This document shows positions 56,505 through 64,000 of a stretch of 64,000 bases of DNA, one piece after another. The first letter of the stretch is position 1, and each line of letters opens with the position of its first letter. The stretch lies in the NCBI GenBank assembly GCA_964510785.1, contig CAZECM010000001.1, positions 1 to 64,000 on the forward strand. The letters are read 5' to 3'. This stretch comes from JAAYZM01 sp964510785 (GTDB lineage: Bacteria; Actinomycetota; Actinomycetes; Actinomycetales; Cellulomonadaceae). The position numbers were made by a program, and so were the translations under genes. Under the pieces are notes generated by a model, which was not told the DNA's origin, ran no database searches, and was given only the letters and a program-made list of their open reading frames with translations.

Positions 56505-57373
56505 TGGCCGAGAACCTTGCACCGATGACGCCGGTCCGCTCGACCCGTCGTTACGGCGGGGGTGCTACCGGGACCGCCTTCCGCTTCGTCGCGGGTTCGA
56601 TCTTCGTGCTCGCCGCCCTGTTCCCCCTCGGCTGGATGGCCATCGCGGGGTTCAAGTCGAAGACAGAGGTCGTCCAGACCCCGTTCCAGTTCTTCCCGGA
56701 GGTCTGGCGCTGGGAGAACTACCAGCAGATCCTGCAGGATCCCCTGTTCCTCCGTACGTTGACCGTGACTTTCGGCGGCGCGGTGCTGTTCACGATGCTG
56801 AGCCTCACGGTGAACACGATGGCCGCCTACGTCTTCGCCCGCCTGGAGTTCTCGTTCAAGCGCGTGCTGTGGGTGGTCGTCATCACCACGATGTTCATCC
56901 CCGGCATGTCGATCCTCCTGACGAGCTTCGTCGTCGTGACGCGGCTCGGCATGCTCGACTCCCTCGCAGTGCTCGTGCTACCGGGGGCTGCGGCCGCGGG
57001 TCAGATCTTCTTCATGCGCCAGTTCTACCTCGCGATCCCCATGGCGATCGAAGAGGCGGCTCTGATCGACGGGGCGAGCCGGTGGAAGATCTTCTGGCAC
57101 ATCTTCGTGCCGATGAGCAAGCCGGTGTTCGTCGTCGTCGGGATGACGAGCTTCCTAGCCTTCTGGAACTCCTATGTGTGGCCGATCATGACGATCACCA
57201 GCCCAGAGCTGTTCCAGATCCAGCAGTACCTAGCGAATTTCCGTTCGGAACGAGGAAGCGAGTTGGGTCTCCTCATGGCGGGTTCTGCTCTCGCCGCACT
57301 CCCGGTGATCTGCATCTTCCTCATCTTCCAGCGGTACATCATCGGCGGCATCAAGATCTCGGGTCTCCGATAA
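56504..57373 (+). CDS. Sugar ABC transporter permease, MalG-type
   Basis: 289 residues, ATG sharing one base with the MalF stop (TGATG). Six membrane helices; EAA loop EEAALIDGASRWKIFWHIFVPM; C-terminal IIGGIKISGLR. Second half of the permease heterodimer for the locus. Followed by a 49-base AT-rich gap before the binding-protein gene, which has its own strong ribosome site. Confidence 0.93.
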   Translation: MAENLAPMTPVRSTRRYGGGATGTAFRFVAGSIFVLAALFPLGWMAIAGFKSKTEVVQTPFQFFPEVWRWENYQQILQDPLFLRTLTVTFGGAVLFTMLSLTVNTMAAYVFARLEFSFKRVLWVVVITTMFIPGMSILLTSFVVVTRLGMLDSLAVLVLPGAAAAGQIFFMRQFYLAIPMAIEEAALIDGASRWKIFWHIFVPMSKPVFVVVGMTSFLAFWNSYVWPIMTITSPELFQIQQYLANFRSERGSELGLLMAGSALAALPVICIFLIFQRYIIGGIKISGLR

Positions 57374-57422
57374 ACCATCAGTAATGAGAAGTGTCACGTA
57401 TATAAACCCATAGGAGGGTAAG
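57374..57422 (+). promoter_or_regulatory. AT-rich spacer before the binding-protein gene
   Basis: TAATGAG, then TATATAAAC (57399-57407) and AGGAGGGTAAG before the ATG. TATATA could be a -10 for separate transcription, and the ribosome site is the strongest in the window. This fits high expression of the binding protein. Confidence 0.5.
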
Positions 57423-58787
57423 ATGAAGCGCTATTTGCGGACGCCTGCCGCAGTCGCGATCTTCGCGAGTGCAACGCTCATGGCACTGTCGGCATGCGGC
57501 AACAGCACGCCGAACGACGCTCAGTCGAGCGAGGACGGCGCCGGACCGACCGGCGGTGACGACGTCGTCACCGTCGAGTTCTGGCAGAACCAGTTCCAGC
57601 CGAACGACAACGCGTGGTTCGAGGGTGCGGTCAAGGCCTTCAACGAGGCGAACGACGACGTGCAGATCAAGCTCGTCGTGGTCCCGGGCGACGCCTGGGA
57701 ACAGAAGATGAAGGCGGCCCAGGCGGCGGGCAAGACGCCGGACATGTACACGCGCAACTACTCGGCGATCCAGCCGGCCGCCCGTGGTGGCGAGCTCGGT
57801 TCGCTCACCGAGCACGTCGACGCGTCCATCTGGGACGACCTCGACCCGAGGTTCCTCGACGCCGTGACGGTGGACGGCAAGCAGTACGCCTACCCGATCT
57901 ACTACGAGCCCAGCTCGTTGCTGTTCTACCGGAAGGACCTCCTGCAGCAAGCGGGTATCGACGAGTCTGCGCTTCCTACCTCCTGGACAGATCTGATCGA
58001 GACCGGCAAGACCCTCAAGTCCGAGCTGCCGGACGTCGTGCCGTTCCAGACGGCGCAGAACGCCGTCGAGCTCTCCTGGACCACGTGGGGCATGCAGGTC
58101 AACGCGGCCGGTCACCTGCCGATCAGTGACGACTGGACCACCTCGCTCGCCGGCGGCGACAACTACACCGAGCTGTTCGCCACCTACAAGCAGCTCATGG
58201 ACGACGGCCTGCTCGCCAAGCAGGCGCTGACGGGATACGGCGACCTCTCCGCGCTCGCCGACGGCAAGATCGCCATGCAGGCGAGCGGTTCGTGGGCCAT
58301 CAACCAGCTCCTCGACGAGTACCCCGACGAGGTCGCGAACATCGGCGTCGCGCCGCTTCCCTCGCTCGACGGGGACGTGACCCGGACGACGGGCACGCTC
58401 GGTGGCTGGGCTCTCGTGATGGACGCCAAGAGCGACAACGCCGAAGCCACGGCCAAGGCGATCTCGTTCATGACGGCCGAGGACCCCGCGATCCCGATGG
58501 ACTACTTCGTCAAGACCAACTTCACGAAGCTGTCGCCGCGCATCTCGGTGACGGAGCTCATCGCGCAGTCCGACACGTCGGTCGACCCCTGGTACGACAC
58601 GGTCCTCGAGGTGTCCTCGCACCAGATCCTCGAGCCGACGTACGACTGGGCAGTCAGCATCGCCATGGGTACGGGCCTGGAGAAGGTCATGCAGGGTGGT
58701 GACGTCGCCGGCGCGATCGCGGAGGCCGACGCCGCCATCACCAAGGCGATCACGGACCTCGACCTCCCGGCGCAGCTCAACCGGTAG
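57423..58787 (+). CDS. Extracellular sugar-binding lipoprotein of the D-arabinan transporter
   Basis: 454 residues from ATG, AGGAGGG upstream. Lipoprotein signal, lipobox LSAC (Cys24). Type II SBP_bac_1 fold: VEFWQNQFQPNDNAWFEGAVKAF, YEPSSLLFYRKDLLQQAGI, GDLSALADGKIAMQASGSWAI, TLGGWALVMDAKSDN. Binds the oligosaccharides released by the surface GH183 and delivers them to the MalFG permeases. Placed after the permeases rather than before them, with its own spacer and a strong hairpin at its end. Confidence 0.92.
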   Translation: MKRYLRTPAAVAIFASATLMALSACGNSTPNDAQSSEDGAGPTGGDDVVTVEFWQNQFQPNDNAWFEGAVKAFNEANDDVQIKLVVVPGDAWEQKMKAAQAAGKTPDMYTRNYSAIQPAARGGELGSLTEHVDASIWDDLDPRFLDAVTVDGKQYAYPIYYEPSSLLFYRKDLLQQAGIDESALPTSWTDLIETGKTLKSELPDVVPFQTAQNAVELSWTTWGMQVNAAGHLPISDDWTTSLAGGDNYTELFATYKQLMDDGLLAKQALTGYGDLSALADGKIAMQASGSWAINQLLDEYPDEVANIGVAPLPSLDGDVTRTTGTLGGWALVMDAKSDNAEATAKAISFMTAEDPAIPMDYFVKTNFTKLSPRISVTELIAQSDTSVDPWYDTVLEVSSHQILEPTYDWAVSIAMGTGLEKVMQGGDVAGAIAEADAAITKAITDLDLPAQLNR

Positions 58788-58814
58788 ACGAGGACCGGTC
58801 TGTACGACCGCCAC

Positions 58815-58852
58815 GACGTGGTGCCCGGACCCCACGGTCCGGGCACCACGTC
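58815..58852 (+). terminator. 17-bp perfect hairpin after the binding-protein gene
   Basis: GACGTGGTGCCCGGACC (58815-58831), loop CCAC, GGTCCGGGCACCACGTC (58836-58852). Without a T-run it may partially terminate, or protect the 3' end of the binding-protein message, lowering expression of the two glycosidases that follow. Confidence 0.8.
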
Positions 58853-58886
58853 ACATCCATCGAGAGTCCCGAACCAAGGAGCCCGT

Positions 58887-60494
58887 GTGACCCCCGCCCC
58901 GCACGACGACGTCGAGCCCACCACGTTCTTCGCCGTCGCCGACATCGGCCAGGCCCAGGCCGTGGGCAGCCCGAGCGACGGCGACCTCTGGCCCTCGACC
59001 TGGGCCGACGACGGGCACCTGTACGCCGCGTGCGGCGACGGCCTCGGGTTCGACCTCTCCGCACCGTGGGGGGACATCGTCGTCAACCGGATCGTCGGTA
59101 CCCCTGAGGAAGGGCTGACCGGCGAGCGTCTCGCGGCCGGGGACGACGTCGCCCCGGTGTGGACGGAGCCCGGCAGGTTCAACCGCAAGCCCACGGGGAT
59201 GGTCGCGGTGGACGGCGACGGCGACGGCAGCGACGAGCTCTATCTCGCGGTGCAGGACCTGTACTGCGTGCCGGGGGACGGCATCTTCAACGAAGCGCCC
59301 GCGGCAGGGATCGTCCGGTCGCTCGACCACGGCCGGACCTGGACCGCCCCGGACGCCCCGCAGTTCACCGACCACATCTTCACCACGGTGATGTTCGTCG
59401 ACCTGGGCCAGAGCAACGAGCACTCGGCGCGGATCGGCGAGCCGGGCATGGTCTACGCCGTCGGGCTGGACCACAACTGGCGCACGTCGTACAGCGCGTC
59501 GGTCCCCAACCCCGAGAGCCTCTACCTCGCGAGGGTCCGGGCCGACTCGATCATGGACCGGGACAGCTGGCAGTTCTTCGCCGGACTGGTCGACGGCGAG
59601 CCGACCTGGAGCGCGGACACCCGGGACCGCGTCGCTGTGCTCGAGGACGGCACGAAGCACCACCCTGCCCACTACCCCGCCTCCGGCGGCAGCGGGACGA
59701 TCTCGCAGGGCGGCGTCGTCTACGTCCCGGCCTTCGACAGGTTCGTCTACTCGAGCTGGAGCGAGTTCACCCTCGAGCTCTACGAAGCGCCCCGCCCGTG
59801 GGGACCCTGGCGTCACGTCGTGTGCCGCGCCTTCGGCCCTTTTCCCTGGGTCGGGCCACGCGGCGAGCATCCCCGCCACGGTGGCTACGGGACGACGATC
59901 CCCTCGAAGTTCATCTCGCCCGACGGGCGTTCGGCGTGGCTCCAGTCCAACTGGTTCGTCACGGCGAGCACGTACGCCGGCAGGACGTACGAGTTCTCGC
60001 TGCGCCCCGTGCGCCTCGAGCCTCTGGGGCCCGCGCCCGCCGACGTGCCGGACGGGACCAATCTCGCGCACCTCGCGGGGACCTGGCCGATCAGCACCGG
60101 CGCGCGGTCCGGCCACCTCGAGGTCATGAACGACGGTGCGACCGACCGGGCGGAGGACAGCTGGACCGGCGAGCACGTCGAGGAGCACCACTGGGGCTAC
60201 GCCTGGCCCTTCGAGCTCCGCCTGGCAAGGCTCCGGTACACGGTGGGCCCCTACGACCTCGCCGGTGGATGGTTCGCGACGACCCCCCGCGTCGAGGTGC
60301 GTCGCGACGGGGTGTGGCACGAGCTCGAGGCCGAGGTCGCGCCGGAGTACGTGCGGGCCGCCCCGCCCGGAGAGCCGCGGACGTACGAGTTCACCTTCGC
60401 GCCTACCGTGGCAGACGGCGTGCGCCTCGTCGGCGTGCCCGGAGGCTACGAGCGGTACACCGCGATCAGCGAGCTGGAGGTGTTCTCCGCGTGA
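58887..60494 (+). CDS. GH183 (DUF4185) enzyme with C-terminal beta module, cytoplasmic
   Basis: 535 residues from GTG, AAGGAG five bases upstream. DUF4185 propeller over ~10-400: DGDLWPSTWADDGHLYAACGDG, FNRKPTGMVAV, RSLDHGRTWTAP, DHIFTTVMFVDLG, SSWSEFTLELYEA. Residues ~420-535 form a beta-sandwich resembling an F5/8-type (discoidin) module (YTAISELEVFS at the end). No signal peptide. Much closer to the third GH183 (62952-64000) than to the lipoprotein one. Probably trims imported arabinan oligosaccharides; activity inferred. Confidence 0.88.
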   Translation: MTPAPHDDVEPTTFFAVADIGQAQAVGSPSDGDLWPSTWADDGHLYAACGDGLGFDLSAPWGDIVVNRIVGTPEEGLTGERLAAGDDVAPVWTEPGRFNRKPTGMVAVDGDGDGSDELYLAVQDLYCVPGDGIFNEAPAAGIVRSLDHGRTWTAPDAPQFTDHIFTTVMFVDLGQSNEHSARIGEPGMVYAVGLDHNWRTSYSASVPNPESLYLARVRADSIMDRDSWQFFAGLVDGEPTWSADTRDRVAVLEDGTKHHPAHYPASGGSGTISQGGVVYVPAFDRFVYSSWSEFTLELYEAPRPWGPWRHVVCRAFGPFPWVGPRGEHPRHGGYGTTIPSKFISPDGRSAWLQSNWFVTASTYAGRTYEFSLRPVRLEPLGPAPADVPDGTNLAHLAGTWPISTGARSGHLEVMNDGATDRAEDSWTGEHVEEHHWGYAWPFELRLARLRYTVGPYDLAGGWFATTPRVEVRRDGVWHELEAEVAPEYVRAAPPGEPRTYEFTFAPTVADGVRLVGVPGGYERYTAISELEVFSA

Positions 60495-62968
60495 GGCACG
60501 AGCACACCGATCGATTCGTCGCGATGCCGCTCGGCGGCATCGGCACGGGTTCCGTCTCGCTCGGGGCGGACGGCGGCCTGCGCCAGTGGCAGCTGCACAA
60601 CATCGGCAACCACCGCGGGGACCTGCCCGGTTCGTTCTTCGCGGTCCGCGCCACCCGGTGGGAACCGCCGGTCGACGAGGTGCGGGTGCTCCAGGCCCGG
60701 CCCGTCGGCGGAGAGCCCACGCCGTTGGTCGACGACGACGCGCTCCCGGGCTGGCAGCGCGACCTGGCCGACCGCTACGGCGTCCCGGCGACGACCTTCA
60801 GGGGGACCTACCCCGCGGCAGAGGTCGAGTTCCACGACGACGACCTGCCGGTGAAGGTTCGGCTCGAGGCGCTCAACCCCCTCGTGCCGCTGGACACGGC
60901 CGCGTCCTCGCTGCCCGTGGTGATGGTCACGCTGACGCTCGAGAACCCGTCGGACCTTCCCGTGCACGGGCACGTCGCCGCAGCGCTCCAGAACGCCGTG
61001 GGGTACGACGGCGTCTCGAAGATCGACGGCGTCGGCTCGCCGTCGTACGGCGGCAACACGAACCGGGTCCTGCGCGCGGGTGGCTGGACCCACGCCGTGC
61101 TCGAGAACCACGCCCTTCCCGCGCACCACCCGGGAGCTGGCCAGATGGTGCTCGCGACCGACCATCCGCTCGCCCCGGTGCACCTGACCTGGAGCGAGCC
61201 CGAGGACTTCATCGCCTTCTTGCGGGGCCGCGGTCTCGGCGGCGATCTCGAGCGCGCCCGGCACGCCCCGTACCTCGCGGACGCACAGGCGGGCGGACCT
61301 CTCCCCGCCGTGGGACCGAGCCCCGCCGGCCGCACCTGGAACACCGGCATCGCCGTCCCGTTCGCCCTCGAACCGGGGCAGAAGACCACCGTCCGCTTCC
61401 TGCTCGCGTGGCACTTCCCGAACCGCTACGTGAACTTCACGCACTTCGGGCCCGCCCACCCGGAGTGGGGGCCGACCGAGTTCTGGCTCGGGAACCACTA
61501 CACGGCCCCGTACGCCGACGCCCTCGCCGTTGCCCACGACGTCACGGCGCGCTGGGACGAGCTCGTGGACACGACGCGGGCATGGACCGCGGTGCTGAGC
61601 AGTTCCTCCCTCGACGAGGTCGCCGTCGAACACCTCGCGGCACAGGCGTCGATCGTGCGCAGCCCCTCCTGCTTCCGTGCGGCCGACGGTGCCTTCTACG
61701 GTTTCGAGGGCGTCAACGGGGCGTCGACGCGCGGCCATGCCGGTGACGTCGGGGGCTCTTGTCCGCTGAACTGCACGCACGTCTGGAACTACGCGCACGG
61801 GCTCGCCCGGCTCTTCCCCGAGCTCGAGGTCAGCATGCGTGACACCGAACGAGGCGTCATGCAGGCCCCCGACGGCTCGGTGCCGCACCGGGTCATCGTC
61901 CCCCCGTACCTGCCCCAGCTCTGGGACGGACCGATCGGCGGGCCGGACGAGCCGGCGCTCGACGGCATGCTCGGTGTCCTCCTCAAGCACTATCGGGAGG
62001 TGCGCCACGGCGCGGGACTCGACTGGCTCGCGGCGGCATGGCCCCGGCTCGAGCGGCTGCTGGCCCACGTCCGCGCCGGCTGGGACCCGGGCGGCACGGG
62101 GGTGCTGCGGGGGATCCAGCCCTCGACCCACGACATCGAGCTGCGCGGTGTGAACCCGTTCATCGGGGGGCTCTGGCTCGCGGCGCTGCGGGCCACCGAG
62201 GAGATGGCGCTGCTCCTCGGGAAGGGTGAGCTGGCGAGCGAGCTGCACGATCTCTTCGAGCGCGGCAGCGCGAGCTACGACGAGATCATGTTCACCGGCG
62301 AGCACTTCGCCCAGGTGCTCGAGCCGGACGAGCCCCGGCGCTGGCAGTGGGAGACGGGTGTCCTGGCCGACCAGCTGTTCGGCCAGTGGTGGGCCCACGT
62401 GCTCGACCTGGGCTACGTGCTGCCTCGCGAGCACGTGCGGACCGCGCTGCGCACCGTGGTGCGCGCCAACCTGCGGCACGGGTTCCGGGACTTCGACCAC
62501 GGCTTCCGCGTGTTCGCCGACGGTGACGACACCGGGCTGCTCATGTGCACCTGGCCGGACGGCGGTCGCCCCGAGGAGCCCACGCGCTACTGCGACGAGG
62601 TGTGGACGGGCAGCGAGTACCAGGTGGCAGCCCACTGCTTCTTCGAAGGCCTGCACGAGGAAGGGGCGGCTGTGCTCGAGGGACTCTGGGGGCGGTACGA
62701 CGGCACCCGGCGCAACCCCTACGACGAGATCGAGTGCGGGGACCACTACGTGCGGGCGCTCGCGGGCTGGAGCGTCGTCGACGCGCTGTCCGGCGCGGCT
62801 TGGGACGCGCCGTCGGGCACCTTGACCGTGCGACGGCTGGCCGACGGCGAGTCGTGGCCCCTGCTCACCCCCACGGGCTGGGGGCTCGTGCGCGGCACGC
62901 CGGACGGCGTCGAGATCGACTGCCGGTGGGGCGAGATCTCCCCGACCGCTATCAGGAGCCCTCGGTAG
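60491..62968 (+). CDS. GH116 glycoside hydrolase, putative exo-beta-D-arabinofuranosidase
   Basis: 825 residues from GTG overlapping the GH183 stop (GTGA). N-terminal GH116 beta domain with PLGGIGTGSVSLG and LHNIGNHRGDLPGS, and the (alpha/alpha)6 DUF608 catalytic domain: NCTHVWNYAHGLARLFPELE, FIGGLWLAALRATEEMALLL, QVAAHCFFEGLHEEG. Glu406 (AFYGFEGVN) and Asp548 (STHDIELRG) align in spacing (142) with the GBA2/TxGH116 nucleophile and acid/base. GH116 includes beta-glucosidases but also exo-beta-D-arabinofuranosidases of mycobacterial arabinan, which fits this locus. No signal peptide. 3' end overlaps the convergent GH183 gene by 17 bases. Confidence 0.88.
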   Translation: MRHEHTDRFVAMPLGGIGTGSVSLGADGGLRQWQLHNIGNHRGDLPGSFFAVRATRWEPPVDEVRVLQARPVGGEPTPLVDDDALPGWQRDLADRYGVPATTFRGTYPAAEVEFHDDDLPVKVRLEALNPLVPLDTAASSLPVVMVTLTLENPSDLPVHGHVAAALQNAVGYDGVSKIDGVGSPSYGGNTNRVLRAGGWTHAVLENHALPAHHPGAGQMVLATDHPLAPVHLTWSEPEDFIAFLRGRGLGGDLERARHAPYLADAQAGGPLPAVGPSPAGRTWNTGIAVPFALEPGQKTTVRFLLAWHFPNRYVNFTHFGPAHPEWGPTEFWLGNHYTAPYADALAVAHDVTARWDELVDTTRAWTAVLSSSSLDEVAVEHLAAQASIVRSPSCFRAADGAFYGFEGVNGASTRGHAGDVGGSCPLNCTHVWNYAHGLARLFPELEVSMRDTERGVMQAPDGSVPHRVIVPPYLPQLWDGPIGGPDEPALDGMLGVLLKHYREVRHGAGLDWLAAAWPRLERLLAHVRAGWDPGGTGVLRGIQPSTHDIELRGVNPFIGGLWLAALRATEEMALLLGKGELASELHDLFERGSASYDEIMFTGEHFAQVLEPDEPRRWQWETGVLADQLFGQWWAHVLDLGYVLPREHVRTALRTVVRANLRHGFRDFDHGFRVFADGDDTGLLMCTWPDGGRPEEPTRYCDEVWTGSEYQVAAHCFFEGLHEEGAAVLEGLWGRYDGTRRNPYDEIECGDHYVRALAGWSVVDALSGAAWDAPSGTLTVRRLADGESWPLLTPTGWGLVRGTPDGVEIDCRWGEISPTAIRSPR

Positions 62969-64000
62969 CCCGGTCGACCGTCAGCTCCCGCAGGCCGAAG
63001 TAGTAGGAGTGCATCCCCGCGGGGGCGCACGGGCAGACGTTCGACTGGACCCACATCGTCTTGCCGTCCTCGGAGATGAACTTCGAAGGGATCGTCGTGG
63101 CGTACCCGCCGAAGGCGTCCTCGGTCCAGGGGAAGCCCCCGAAGTCGCGGGACAGGAACAGGGTCCACGGTCCCCACGGGTCCTGCGCCTCGTAGAACTC
63201 GTAGGTGAACTCGGTCCACGAGGTGTAGAGGTACCGGTCCAACGGGGCGTTGTAGACGATGCCGCCCTGAGAGATCACCGAGAACCCGCCGTCGTCGGTG
63301 TGGACGCGTCGGCTGTCGCTGAGCACCGGGACGCGGTCCGAGATCTCTGCGCTCCACGTGGGTTCGGTGCCGTCGAGGCCGGTGTAGAACTCCCACGTGG
63401 CGCGATCGGTCACAGAGCCGACGGGGACGCGCGCGAGGTAGAGGTCCTCGGGGTCGAGCACGACGTCGGAGTAGGAGTCGCGCCAGTTGCCGTCCAGCCC
63501 GTAGGCGTAGACCCAGCCGTCAGGTGCGTGCTCGGCGTCCTTGCCGTAGTCGAGGAACATGACCGTGGTGAACACGTGGGCGTCGAACATCGGTGCCGAG
63601 GTGTCCCACGACCAGGTGCGGCCGTGGTCCGTCGAGGTGGCGATCGTCGCCGCAGGCACCTCGTTGAAGTCGGTCGCGAGATCTTGAACCGCCAGGTAGA
63701 GCACGCCGTCGCGGCACAGCATCCCGGTGGGCTTGCGTGTGAAGCCCTCTCCCGACCAGATGGTTCCCAGCGCCTCCCCGCCGGCCAGCGTCTCACCGCT
63801 CAGATCGTCGAGGGGGCCCTCGATCCGGCTGACGGCAGCATCGAAGAACTCGCCACCGAAAGCAGCGCCGTCACCGTTGGCGGCGTACAGGGCATCGTCG
63901 TCCGCCCAGCAGCTCGGCCACAGATCACCGTCGGCGACCGCGGCGTAGATGGGGGTGTCGGCGATGGTCCCGGTCAGGGGGGCGTCGTCGGGCACCGGAC
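62952..64000 (-). CDS. GH183 (DUF4185) enzyme, third copy, N-terminus beyond window edge
   Basis: At least 347 residues; GTG 63995 is possible but the frame stays open to the edge, so the start, and any signal peptide, may lie outside. DUF4185 core: DGDLWPSCWADDDALYAANGDG, FTRKPTGMLCRDGVLYLAVQ, TSTDHGRTWSWDTS, HVFTTVMFLDYG, YTSWTEFTYEFYEAQDPWGPW and ATTIPSKFISEDGKTMWVQS. Nearly the same motif set as the 58887 gene, so the two are close paralogues, but it lacks the C-terminal beta module. Encoded on the other strand, so it is a separate transcription unit. Confidence 0.88.
   Translation of the reverse strand, partial: PVPDDAPLTGTIADTPIYAAVADGDLWPSCWADDDALYAANGDGAAFGGEFFDAAVSRIEGPLDDLSGETLAGGEALGTIWSGEGFTRKPTGMLCRDGVLYLAVQDLATDFNEVPAATIATSTDHGRTWSWDTSAPMFDAHVFTTVMFLDYGKDAEHAPDGWVYAYGLDGNWRDSYSDVVLDPEDLYLARVPVGSVTDRATWEFYTGLDGTEPTWSAEISDRVPVLSDSRRVHTDDGGFSVISQGGIVYNAPLDRYLYTSWTEFTYEFYEAQDPWGPWTLFLSRDFGGFPWTEDAFGGYATTIPSKFISEDGKTMWVQSNVCPCAPAGMHSYYFGLRELTVDRATEGS

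Noticed and set aside
60446..62746. 766-residue minus-strand frame over GH116
   Set aside because: Antisense shadow; His/Arg/Gly-rich translation without domain structure.
1..64000. Insertion sequences, transposases, integrases
   Set aside because: None found on either strand; only short repeats and hairpins.

Overview
The window is very GC-rich, with strong third-position GC bias, frequent GTG starts and chains of genes joined by 4-base GTGA/ATGA overlaps. With the gene content (nirBD with a HemD-HTH fusion, CopD-CtaG fusion, DtxR-type iron box, FucU/RbsD-type sugar operons) this points to a high-GC actinobacterium, most likely a soil-type member of the Micrococcales near Cellulomonadaceae or Promicromonosporaceae. 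The family-level placement is inference. No tRNA or rRNA gene, insertion sequence or CRISPR array was found.

Left part (1-41 kb) is mostly core metabolism and envelope functions. 1-4.2 kb is an assimilatory nitrite reductase and siroheme operon: nirB (cut by the window edge), nirD, a CysG-like bifunctional enzyme, a HemD-winged-helix fusion and a sirohydrochlorin chelatase. purB follows, then a MoxR/DUF58/DUF4129 membrane operon (6.9-11.1 kb), a VOC protein, a DMT exporter, a small helical protein paired with a large alpha/beta hydrolase, an aminotransferase, and a complete branched-chain 2-oxoacid dehydrogenase E1a-E1b-E2 operon behind tandem palindromic operators (16.1-19.8 kb). A second MoxR/DUF58/VWA operon of the Bat type runs leftward (25.7-20.2 kb). 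From 26 to 41 kb come a CopD-CtaG fusion, a small PD-(D/E)XK-like protein, a putative nucleotidyltransferase/HEPN toxin-antitoxin pair, a thioredoxin-NHL protein, a secreted HExxH protein, an iron-box-controlled heme oxygenase, TetR, DinB and pirin genes, a Clp-N/HTH pair with a leaderless-looking promoter, and a possible small-RNA/small-ORF unit (about 36.0-36.35 kb) next to DnaA-box-like sequences.

Right part (41-64 kb) is dominated by two carbohydrate catabolic loci. At 41.2-47.1 kb a ribose-type ABC transporter is followed by a class II aldolase, an FGGY kinase and a convergent DeoR repressor, which suits a ketose or polyol that is phosphorylated and then cleaved. A squalene-cyclase-like protein and a secreted repeat protein lie between the two loci.

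The most notable system is at 50.2-64 kb. A LacI regulator precedes a textbook promoter/operator and the genes for a RbsD/FucU mutarotase, a KdsD/GutQ-type SIS isomerase, a PfkB kinase, a GH172 (DUF2961) enzyme, a lipoprotein GH183 (DUF4185), two MalFG-type permeases, a solute-binding lipoprotein, a second GH183, a GH116 and a third, convergent GH183 running off the edge. GH183, GH172 and GH116 are the families with known endo-alpha-, exo-alpha- and exo-beta-D-arabinofuranosidases acting on mycobacterial arabinogalactan and lipoarabinomannan. The locus therefore reads as a self-contained D-arabinan utilisation system: extracellular endo-cleavage, oligosaccharide import, cytoplasmic debranching to D-arabinose, mutarotation, phosphorylation to D-arabinose 5-phosphate and isomerisation to D-ribulose 5-phosphate. 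The transporter ATPase is not in the locus and is presumably a shared MsiK-type protein.
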